A stretch of 64,000 nucleotides of DNA from Ectocarpus siliculosus (Eukaryota > Sar > Phaeophyceae > Ectocarpales > Ectocarpaceae), in the NCBI GenBank assembly GCA_000310025.1, contig FN649748.1, forward strand, positions 649,265-713,264. The letters run 5' to 3'. The position numbers and the translations under genes are program-made. The notes under the pieces were generated by a model, which searched no databases, was not told the origin of the DNA, and saw only the letters and a program-made list of their open reading frames with translations. Shown here one piece after another: positions 1 through 9,825 of this stretch. How positions within the stretch are numbered: position 1 is the first letter of the stretch; every line of letters begins with the position of its first letter.

Positions 1-460
1 TCCCCAAAATTTCCCCCACCCGGGTTTTTGGCACCCCGTTGAAAAAAAAAAATTTTTAAGTTTGTTTCCTTTAACCCGTTTGTTCCGCCCCTGTGGGCCC
101 CTTCCTAATTCCCAAACCGCCCCTTTTTTTTTCCGAAATTGGGGGGTTTTTTCCCCACCCCGGGGGGCTTTTGGCCCTTTTTTTTGGGGGGGGGAATGGC
201 GGGAAAAAGGCCCCCAACCAAGGGGGGGTTTTTTTTTTTAAAGACCCAAAAAAGGGGCTTTTTTTGTTTTTTTTCCCCCCCCCAGTTGCCGGGGGGTTGG
301 GTTGGGAATTTTTTTTTTTGGTTTTTTTTTTTTTCCGGTTTTAAAAAGGAGAGAGAGAGAGAGAAAGAGTTTTTTTGGGAAAAAAAAAGGGGGGTGGGGG
401 GGGGGGGCGGGAAGATGAGGAGAGCCAGAGAGAGAGAGAGATCAACAGAGACCAACAGTC
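1..460. other. low-quality, homopolymer-rich sequence
   Basis: This stretch is made mostly of long single-base runs (T, G, C and A runs of 6 to 14) with few ordinary words, and only becomes normal sequence after about 430. It resembles the poor sequence beside the N-gap at 26255-26260, so it is probably a low-quality contig end and not biology. Open frames here are artefacts of the runs. The missing 3' exons of the tcdA-like gene should lie here or to the left. Confidence 0.75.
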
Positions 461-933
461 GGACACGCTACAGGTCGACAAACGCACGCATAGACATAAG
501 CCAACATACAAACCAAACAGACGGGCATCCTCGACTGAATCCTCCCCCCTGCCATGAAGTCCCTCCGCGTACCCGCACATCGCCCATCCAAGGCAGTCAG
601 GACGGCGGCTGGGTAGCATCACGGCTAGAATGGAAGCGATAGTCGTTCTATTGTCCAACCTGGATTTGATGTTGGGTATCAATGATAAAAAAATAGCCCA
701 AACCTTGAAACTACCACAGAACACAAACCGATCTAGCAGTCGGTGCTCCTCATCATGACTACAGCAGAAAGAAAGTGATGAACACAAATGATCCAACACT
801 TGATGTTTACCTGAGCTACAGGCCTAGTTCCAGACAAAATCAGGAGACGAGGACTGACGTGATCGAGTTCCGGCGCTCACTAGCCATGCCGAAGATTTTA
901 CGTGCTACGACCAAGAGACTGTAGGTGTCGCAC
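461..933. other. probable intron 5 of the tcdA-like gene; no exon found
   Basis: The last recognised exon of the minus-strand tcdA-like gene ends at 934 with a good GT donor, so transcription should continue leftwards through here. I looked for the expected conserved C-terminal block of the family (a VLGT-P-like stretch after the VDNF motif) on the minus strand and did not find it. No other coding signal is visible. Confidence 0.4.
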
Positions 934-3900
934 CTGAAATTATCCACGACGCCGAAATCCCCGGGATTCTTCTCTTGTTCCTTGGACAGAGGCAGCATCT
1001 CTGTCACCTGCTCTTCCGAAGAGTAGACGCACTCGACCGTGTCTGGGTCCAGAGAGTGTGCCTTCTTCAGCTGCGCTCGTAGCTGGAGGCGGTACGGGAA
1101 GGGGGGGGGGGAGGGGGGGGGTTCGCAAAACGCGTCAAGGCACCATTTACTCTCTTGGTTAACCTGTTCCCCCTCTCTCATCTCTTTTCGTATCTCTCTG
1201 TTTACCTATCTCACGTGCTCTCTCTCTCTCTGCTTCACACACATTATCTTCTCAGCTGAATCTCGAAGATTGCAATAAAACGTTCTTCACATCAACAACC
1301 TAAAAGACTTGTATTAGGAAGACGCAAAGGGAAAGGAGGTAACAGCCGGCTGCAATAGGTTCCCATGGTAACCGCACCACACAGTGGTGTCCGACCCCAA
1401 GAAGAGCAGTGTCGGAGGGCGACGGCTATAGGATAACTCGATTGACAGCCTGCCCTAGGGTCTGGGGGTAGGAACAGCCGCCAACCCTCAACCGAGTTGC
1501 AGAGTGTTCCCGCCGTCGTGTAGTGAAGGAACTTAACAACTTTCCTCGACACTGCGCTCGGCGGCACTCTGGTACAGTACGCTCTGCTACGCTCTGCTGC
1601 GCTCTGCTACGCTCTGCTGCAGTCAAGCCGCAGTAGGGTAGGACAGCACCCGAAACCCTCCGAGAGATCGCTCCGTCGCTCGCTCGCTCTCGCGCCCCCC
1701 AACTCACCCGCATGGCCAACCTGTCCTTGCAGCAGTCCGCCAGCTTAGCTATGTGCAGCCTCGTCGGGTCCGACTTGAGCCCGGCTCCCATCGACGACAG
1801 CACCCGCAGGCCCTTCTTCGAGCACTGCGCGATCAGCTCAGCCTTCGTGGCGAGGTCGTCGATGCAGTCTAGCACGAAACACTCCTCCGGGAGAACTCCG
1901 GCATCGGAGATGTCCAGCAGGGGGTCCGCGTCCTCCTTCCGGAACATGCCCACGCGCGCGTCGATCTCGGCGTTGGGGATGATCGCGTGCAGCCGGTCTT
2001 TCAGCACTAGCGCCTTCGGGGTGCGGTCGTTACCCGGATCGGCGAAGGTATTTGCGACGCGGAGGGAAGCGGGACCGGGGGGTCTTCGTTCACTTTACAT
2101 GCTGTTGGGTGTAGATTGCGCCAATCGTCATGGAGAAGAGGAATAATGTTTTTGCTGCGGTGTTGAAGTTGCGCAGGGGGGAATTTGTAATCGAATGCTG
2201 CGCTTGGGGAACGGTGGTCTATGGGACCAGGCTCTCAGCACAAAATGTCGTGCATGATGATGGCGGGATCGGTGGTGTCACGCAGGTACGCGGGAAATTG
2301 AATGCAATTAAAGTGTGGGAGGTGAAGTGGTCGAAGCAACGAACACGCTCCCACGCGCTGCGGGTGCCTCACGACACTGCACATGACTCTGCGAAAGGGT
2401 GGCGTGCGCGTAAAAAGCCTTTTCGTGCGTTGTTACCTACGAGAACTTCACATCACAAGAAGCGTGCAATGTAGCATTGGTGGGACACGATTCCGTTCAC
2501 GTGCTTTATCCTTCTTCTGTGTCAACAATAGAAAGATAGCTGCATTTAGAGGACTCGTCGCGCTTGCCGACGGCGAACGTCCTCGCGGTAACAAGCGCCA
2601 CATTCGAGAACCCGTCGAACTAATCTGCGGTCAGCAAGAACGAGTACGCAAAGCCACGAGACTTCACCTTGGGCAAGCCGACATCTGCCCAAGTGGCCAC
2701 GGCGTGCCTGTTGAGAGAAGACAGCGACACTTGGTCGAAGTCGATCACTCGTAGTCTCTTCACGCCCGACCGGACCTGCGAATATGCAACCACGTTTTGA
2801 AAGCAGTGTATTTTCAAACGGTCAGATCGTGTTCCCCTCTCCCGATGGAGCAGGACCGCACGAACGAAGCAGGCGAGACAAGCCCGAGCCAGATATTGCA
2901 AGCATCTTGGAGTGTTTAACCCCTTTGGGTCTAGCCTGGACTGTCAGATTTGTTTTTGCGCCAAAGAAGAAAATATGAGAGCGAGAGTGAGCGGGAGAGA
3001 GAAGTGCAGAGAAAGACACCAGTGTACTTCTGCACACGCAACAGCTATCTCCACCTGTAGGCCATGAGGGAAGCCGGCGACAGGGTGGTGGCCACAGACA
3101 GGGTCGTAGAAGGGTTGATGGGTGGTCGCGCTGCGGTCAGTAGGGCAGGTTAGCTGAGTAGACTTTGAAATGATCAGTCGTCTAGCTGCCTCAACTAGTC
3201 TATTCTCGGTATACTGTAAATGATCAGTCCAGAGAGGGCAAAATGATCAGTGAAGACCCATAGCTGGTATTTGTACTTCTGTACTTCTCTGTTCTCTGTC
3301 CCCCCCGAATGTGCCCTGCCAGCTCTCTAGAGCTCCTGTGTTTTTCAAACAACAACACATCCACCAGCACACACCTGTACCTCGTGGTTTCCTAGGTTCG
3401 GGCGAGGGTAGTATGTGTGGCGCTACCAGTGTGGATGTGTTGCTGATATGTTTTACTGTCTACAGCAGTTGTAGTGTTGTTGTAGCGTTCGTTGTAGCTG
3501 CTGACACAATGACTGCTGGATCTTGGGAACGATTTTCAAATTGTTGGGAACCACGATATCCTCGATATCTGGGCTTCGGCAGGGCTTCCAATACCCCTCC
3601 CTTTTGCTGCCCTCTGCTCTTTGCAGCAGTGGATTCCTACGTTCGGGCGAGTGTATGTGTGGTGCTGCGAAAGAACACATATGTATGTATGTATGTATGT
3701 ATGCACACACGCGTTCATGTACATACGTTGAGAGATTCATGATTTGGCATTGATTGGCCCCATTCCCGAGACCTTGATATTACCCGCTGTCACTGACGTC
3801 TCTTCATTGGTCAGCCGGTTAGCGCAGGTTCTAATAATCTTGACACACCTACCTATGGACATGATAATACACGGCGCGAAGGGCTGCAGGGCGGCAACTC

Positions 3901-4916
3901 CATGACTTGCCACCACACCAGCATTTGCAAATGATCAATCAATGATCAGTGAGAACGCCTGAAGACTCAAAAGGGTTAACCGTCGAACCTCTTGGGCCTG
4001 CGGCATGTGCAACGCAGTTTTTTGTGTTAGTATGCGTGTGCGCGTTTCTCTTCGTAGCATCGATCGCGCAAAATACACAGCTGACCGGTGAGCGAGAAAA
4101 AAAACTGGTAGGATCTTTCTTGTTGGCGGCATCTGTCTACCAGGTACACCCGTTTGTATTCGCCCTCTCAAAATGTGGTCGAAATCCCGAGCGAAGGTAC
4201 ACAACCGCCCGCCATCCGGAGGACAACAGCGGGTGAAAACCGCTCACCAGCATGTGAGCCGCGTGGCTCCCAACCCCGCCGAGCCCAACCACAATAACCA
4301 ACGCTCCCCTGATAGCATCAAAACCCTCCTTGAAGAAAAACCGGTTCCGGGAGAAGAGCTCTTCTTCTAGTTCGGGCGGAATTTCACGCGGTACAGTTGG
4401 CGTCGCCTGCGACGGCGGGGCGTTTGTGGTGTCAAGGAAGGAGTCTAGGTTAGTGTCGACGTTACCAGTTGGGGTTGGCGTGGAGGCAAAAAATAACAAA
4501 GAACGGGTTGGTGCCCGTGTGGTTGGGCGCCTGAACGCAAAGGAGCTGGTATAGAGGCGCGTTTGGTTTCACGGAAGGAACACAGTTGCCTGCTTGGTCG
4601 GTACGCGCTGCGACTAAAATCTCCCGGGTTGCCTTTGTCCCACCACGTAACACCTGGCGGAAACGTCGTGTTACGCAGCCTTGTTCCTGTCGCACCCGTC
4701 AATAGGAGCAAGTTTCCACGTGATCCATAGCCCATGGCGGGTGTCCCACATGCTCGGGCGTGCGACCGTAGGTGACACAAGATACCACACCCTCTGGACC
4801 GCTTCTCTCAGCTCGGTTACTCCACGACGAAGAGGACGCATAAAAGAAACGATACGTTTTCGGAAAGATCTGGACGAAGCGGCTTCCACAACGCCGTTGT
4901 CGGCACTACCACTCAT
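934..4916 (-). CDS. tcdA: tRNA threonylcarbamoyladenosine dehydratase, TcdA/Tcd1 family (3' end missing)
   Basis: An E1-like ThiF/MoeB-fold enzyme that uses ATP to dehydrate t6A at position 37 of ANN-decoding tRNAs to the cyclic form ct6A. Exons (minus strand): 4916-4791, 4406-4248, 2775-2668, 2013-1708, 1082-934. All junctions keep frame; the last exon ends in phase 2. Visible motifs: FSRNRFFF before the nucleotide site, the dinucleotide loop GLGGVGSHAAHML (about residues 83-95), the IDFDQVSLSSLNRHA block (about 106-120), LDCIDDLATKAELI (about 179-192), MGAGLKSDPTRL and FGVVDNF. The C-terminal part, about 100 residues or more in relatives, is missing from the window. The first exon (42 residues, basic, possible organelle presequence) is the least certain. 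It was chosen because it has an ATG, ends in phase 0, and meets an acceptor at 4407 with a CTAAC branch-like site. Intron 1 starts inside an inverted repeat (4765-4981). Yeast homologues are mitochondrial outer-membrane proteins; location here is unknown. Confidence 0.88.
1581..1620 (+). repeat. short tandem repeat, 4 x 10 bp
   Basis: Four perfect or near-perfect 10-base units (GCTCTGCTAC or GCTCTGCTGC in alternation) lie in intron 4 of the tcdA-like gene. This is ordinary replication-slippage sequence. Confidence 0.8.
3681..3703 (+). repeat. (ATGT)n microsatellite
   Basis: About six ATGT units in intron 2 of the tcdA-like gene (2776-4247). The rest of this 1.5-kb intron shows no coding signal. 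It has two loosely similar stretches, near 3388 and 3640, around the word TTCGGGCGAG. Confidence 0.85.
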
Positions 4917-4981
4917 CTGCTGTGGAAAATCAAGCTTTGAAAATCGGTCCAGGGGGTGTGGTATCTTGTGTCACCTACGGT
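4765..4981. repeat. 37-bp inverted repeat around exon 1 of the tcdA-like gene
   Basis: Arms 4765-4801 and 4945-4981 are reverse complements with one mismatch in 37 (position 4793, which would be a wobble pair in RNA). The 143-bp middle holds the predicted ATG and most of exon 1 of the minus-strand tcdA-like gene; the left arm contains its 5' splice site (donor at 4790-4789). No clean target-site duplication flanks the arms. It could be a MITE-like element or a local inverted duplication. If exon 1 is right, the pre-mRNA can fold the start of intron 1 into a long hairpin. Confidence 0.85.
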
Positions 4982-6141
4982 ATATGTGCGAAGATCGGAT
5001 CCACCCGCCTTTTAAGGCAAATGGGATAGTCTCGAAAGGTGTCATACTACATAGCGGGGCACGTCAACACACAGGATATGCGTGTAGCGTAGGTTCGAGA
5101 CACGGGAAATGCCATTTCGAAATTACGCACATACATTCGTCATTGTTGGCCTGCACACTAGCCTATTCAAGCAGCCCGTCAAAGAAGGGAGAACAAAGAC
5201 AATCCCGTGCTTGTTGTTTCGCTAGCTGGCGTCTTTTGAGTGCTTACAACATGTACGACTATCCCTACCAGTCTCGTCTCGGGTTGCGGTCCTTCTTTAA
5301 TTTTCAAAACTGTAAGAAAGGATTATCTTGAGTGTTCGCATTCAATTTTCAAAGTCTACAGTACGCATGCAAACTGGTGAGCCAACTTGTCACACACGGC
5401 GACGGAGGCAAGACTCACGTCTACTCAATGTTACCACTGTGTTGTATTGTAACGTCGCGAAAGTCGGCAGTATATGCGTCAGCGCAGCCCGTTGATTTCC
5501 CGATACTTTACTAACAAGGGCGGCACTTCTGGTAGTGCGTTACTTGAGGCTCACATCGAGGCGTACATCATCCCACAAGACCGATCGCTGCTGTGCGTGC
5601 GCGCTCTTGGCATGTACAAGTAGGCGAGCTAACCAAAAGCGGCCACACGGGTTCTCTCCGAGAGATCACAAGAGGGTGCTGGTCAACGCGCACACACACC
5701 TCGATACTGCTGGTTCTGTCACTCGCACCGAGGAGCTTCTCGAGGAATGTACGAGGATGGGGTGTGTGGGGTCCCCTTGTGCCATGGTCCTCGTTGGCCG
5801 GCGCACCACCCTCTCTTCTGGCCTGGAGCAGCTGAACGAGTGCGAGTGCAAGCGCTCCTCCAGCGAATAGAGCTAGTCTCTCGCCTGCTCCGTGGACAGC
5901 CGGCATGGCTGCCGCTACTGTTGCCGCTACTGCCGTGCGTGTGGACACTACCCGCTTGTTGTGTGTCGGGCGTCTGGTGTCCGGTGCTTGTGCCCTGGAC
6001 TGTTGCTGAAAGCACGCCATTCTCCATTTTTAAAGAACAATTGCCCTCTAGCCCCCCTCCCCCCCGCCGTCACCCCTCTCTCCTTGCTGGAGCACTTCGT
6101 TACGCCTCTACCGCTGCTGATAGCATCGGACGAAGAGCGAC
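4917..6141. other. intergenic region between divergent tcdA-like and PTPMT1-like genes
   Basis: About 1.2 kb that should hold both promoters and 5' leaders. A minus-strand frame around 5568-6020 encodes a short hydrophobic stretch (near LALFAGGALALALVQLL), but no splice partners or family resemblance were found, so I do not call it a gene. No repeats beyond the arm at 4945-4981 were seen. Confidence 0.5.
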
Positions 6142-9100
6142 ATGTTCGACACGTTATTCGCCAATGCAGCAGGTGAGCTCCTTTGTTGTCTGTGTTACGA
6201 GATAGATACGCCTTTGTTCTACTGCAGCCACTGCAGTACGCAACTCTTTTCGGGGCTTCAAGGGATACTGCGTCTATTGTAGTCTAGAGTATATTAGAGT
6301 CTACGGGCGCGTGGACGGTGTTTACTGTTTTCCCGGGCTTAATTGTGCCGTACCCTGATCGGGTTGCTCGTGGTTGAATCACCCACTCCAAACTGCTGTG
6401 TGGGATATCGTTTTTCAATGTTCACGACCCTACCTGAGGGGAACGTGTCCGTTCGGATGCATGTTGGTGTATGAATGATACTGTGTAGACAGCACCAATT
6501 TCATCATCATATGATAGTCTACGCCAATTTCAACTGCAGTATTTGCTGTATACATACAAACAGCTGCTACACATGTGTACCTACCGAAAATAGTTAGACT
6601 ACGTCTTGAACGCAATAGATGCCGTCAGTCCGTCATGATGTGCGTTTGGTGGGGCTCCACCTGCAGCTGTACTGCGGTACAAATTCTTGGTCTGTTCGCG
6701 ATAGGATGGTACAAGTAAGCGTCAGTCGGTGGTATTTACACATTAATGCCCAGTTTCGCGGCCGCTAGGCCGTGCGTTAGCGGTGGGTGAGGGTCAGGGT
6801 TGGGTTGGGTTGGGTCGGCCACGGTGTGTGACACATCCGGTGTGAGGAACCTGGGTTCAAACATCGGTTAGGTGACTATCAACGTGAAATCAAACCTCCC
6901 GTCGCTTCAAATCAACCCCTCCCCCCTCCCAGCCTGGGGCTCTGTGGCAGAACCTGCGATTAATAAACTGTTCTGGACCTTTTCGTGTGCCACTGATGAC
7001 TGACTAACATCTCTTGATTGTACGAGAATTGTGGCGGTCGATGCCTATGGTAGAATTAATCATAGGCACATAAACTACACCAACGGAAAGTGAAACCGCA
7101 AGATATGGCACAAGCAGACCGCCAGCACACAGGCAGGTGCTGCAGCAGTATTAACTCTCGTGGTACAAAACTTGTCGTCGTGTTGGCGTCGCGCTCTATC
7201 GCCAGTGTACCTAAGGTGGAACACTGCCTTGCGGAACACCGCCTTATTTGCTGATCTCTCGAGAAGCTAGCACCAGGAGTGCCAACGAGATGTCTCGAAG
7301 GGTAACATGTCACGAGTGTAGAATCGCACTTTTCTCGCCCACCGAACAAACATTCCATTTTGCCACCGACGAGAGGAGACAACCGTCGTGACTGTCCTGG
7401 CTGAATGCTACCCCGCTGCCTTTTCCCGCGATAAGGTGGCGACCGTTTCTATGGGAAACCCGAACCAATCTCGCCGCACGGCGGCCCACCGGGAAGCCCG
7501 CTAACCTCGAAGGCGCTAATCCTCGGAGCGGCTCTTGCGGCGGGAGGAATATTCGGGCTGTTTCAGCTTCGCCTCCTGCCGAAGTCGTGGGGCCCGTGGG
7601 TGTCGAAGATATACTTTTGGCCGACGCTGCCATTTACCATGATCAGGGCGTTCGATAACTACTGGACCAAGATGGATGGTGAGAGGAAGAGAAGGCGCGT
7701 TTCTTTGTTTGCGGCCCAGTCCAAACCTGTGATCCGCTGCTGTTGTATTACCTTTTTCGGTTGCAGACGGACGAACGTGTGACGAACGTGTGACGAACCT
7801 AACCATTTTTCGCGAGCGCGTGTTCCTTCGCTTTTCTCTGTGAGGGGTGTAGGTGATTTGTCTGCCTGTGCGCCGCTGTACGGCTACACACAAATCTATG
7901 TATGTGTTTGCACTGTTTGGAGCAGAGGCCCTAGCTGTTGCCTAAGGGAAAACCAACTCATTTCACCCTTCGACAAACGGTTCGTCACCCCCCACCCCAA
8001 AGCACTGGAAATCGGATGGTTTCCGATGTGGCCGAGTTGCCATATTGCCCAAGATCAACCTGCTTGGTGACAATCCCGGTTGACTTAGCTGACCCCGGTC
8101 CCCGTTCGCTTAACGCTCTCTGACGGCGCTGTCTAATTTGCAGACACGGTGTACCTGGGCGCAGCACCGGTTGGTTTCCTTGGGCATGCCGACGCTCTAC
8201 ACGCGAAGGGCGTCGTGGGAGTGATCAACATGTGCGGCGAGTACAGAGGGCCGCTGGAGGACTACGCGCGGCTGGGAATTGAGCAGCTCTGGCTACCCAC
8301 CGTGGTGAGAGAAGATCGTGCGTGCCGCCCTCCGTGTGGCCGTTCAGCAGAGTGGTCATGTACTCGCCGTGTACTCCACGAGTACGATGCTCTTTTTCGT
8401 ACAGAACGCGCCATGCACTTGCATTTTATGCTACCCTCGCTGCCTGTATGATCGGTGGCGAAACCAACTGGAATAATTAAGTTTTGCACTAGTGTGGGTG
8501 GGGTTTGAGCTGTTCGTATTTCGTGACACTAGAGCCCTCAATGCCCTACCTACCAATTTTCTGTAAATGTGTACATCAAGCAGTCACATGTGTGTACCGT
8601 CCTATGGCTGATGCCGCACTTGGCATTAACTATCATGCTCACATTCACCCCCGCCCCCGTTTATGTATGGCAAGGACCATGAGGAACCCGAACTGGCGGA
8701 CTACGACCGCGGGGTTGCCTTCATCCAGAAGTGGAACAGCAAGGGAGGCAAGGTTCTGGTTCACTGCAAGGCTGGGCACGGAAGGTGGGAGTGATGGGAG
8801 GCTTATCAGTACTGGAGATAAACAAAACCCGGGCCTCGCTAGGCTTCAAATCGAGGCGGCCTCGGCGTTGTTTCTTAAGGGAAAACGAAAACCCTTTCTG
8901 TTTCACTTGTCTCGAGTTCTGCACCAAGCGTTGCTGATGAGCGGCGTGTATTGATGGAGGTTTGAGACTCTGCTTTTTGTCGTTCAAGGCGCCGCTTTTA
9001 GCTGGTGAGGTTGGCCAGTGTTGCCTTAAAATCCGATCCGCACCCCGGGGGCCGCCACGACGCCCTATGCCTTGTGGCTACTCCATTCTCCGAGACAGAA

Positions 9101-9825
9101 ACCATCGCCGTTGCCGCCGCCCTATGCTGTGCGCTATGATGCCAGGAGCTCCGCGATTGTTATGGCCTGGCTACTGGCCAGCAAACGGAACACCACGCCT
9201 CTGGAGGTGGGTCGAATCCCGTGCACCTGAGGGTATTGTCGATCGCCGTTTGGTTTCTTAGGGGTCGTGGAAGCATTCCCGCGGCCACCTAGGTACCTTG
9301 GTCATCCACGCACCCTTGTACCGTCAGCTGGTTTTTTTTCGACCACAATAATGATGCTTTCGAAGTTGGAGCGTGAAAAATTACTTGTTGTTCGGCTTGT
9401 GTAGGTAAGCAATATTCAGTAGGCTTGGTACAGGCAGTCAAGCGGAGGAGTGTGGCTTCTGTCACGGGCAAGGTCACCTTTGCCAGCACGAGTTCTTTCT
9501 TCCTTGCTGCCTTTTGCGGTGCCCGAAGATTCCGCCCCCTGTCTCCAAAGCGCTTGTTGCTGTTGCTTCTTCTGTGGTTGTTGCTGCTGCTGTTGTTGCT
9601 GGTGCTACTGTTGCCTGTGCATGCATAGCTCAACCGTTCTGGCCTGGACCGGGTGCCTCCTCATTCTATGCGCTCTGGTGCACCAAATAGGTGCAGCGAC
9701 AAATGTCGTCCAAGCGGAGGGTACGCACGTTCCTCTACAAGCAGCTCAACTTGCGCTTGTTCTACCGGAGCCTCCAGACGTCCGCCGATGGCACCGGCAA
9801 GGACCGAGAAAACGTTGCCAGATAG
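6142..9825 (+). CDS. PTPMT1: PTPMT1-like dual-specificity phosphatase (mitochondrial-type phosphatidylglycerophosphatase family)
   Basis: Cysteine-dependent phosphatase of the PTPMT1 group, whose characterised members dephosphorylate phosphatidylglycerophosphate in cardiolipin and PG synthesis. Exons: 6142-6172, 7436-7678, 8144-8304, 8675-8784, 9146-9206, 9691-9825; all phases agree, giving 246 residues. A 31-base first exon is needed because the frame upstream of 7436 has no ATG and hits a stop. Residues about 37-53 form a hydrophobic segment (ALILGAALAAGGIFGLF), probably a membrane anchor. VYLGAAPVGFLGHADAL starts the phosphatase domain, the general-acid loop is around LPTVDHEEP, and the active site is HCKAGHGRSS (Cys176, Arg182), split across exons 4 and 5. 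The C-terminal 45 residues are basic. PG synthesis is also needed in plastids, and the sequence does not settle the compartment; substrate is inferred from the family. Confidence 0.87.

Noticed and set aside
93-642. Overlapping open frames rich in Phe, Gly, Pro or Lys
   Set aside because: Products of homopolymer runs in low-quality sequence.
4407-4568. N-terminal extension of tcdA-like exon 2 using a TTG start near 4499
   Set aside because: No ATG in this frame before a stop at 4569-4571. A strong acceptor at 4407 joins in phase to an ATG-bearing exon 1.
5568-6020. Minus-strand open frame with a hydrophobic segment upstream of the PTPMT1-like gene
   Set aside because: No family resemblance, no supporting splice sites, and it lies in the expected promoter and leader of the neighbouring gene.
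6790-6820. GGGTT repeats resembling telomere sequence
   Set aside because: Only about three pentamer units, not a TTAGGG or TTTAGGG array.
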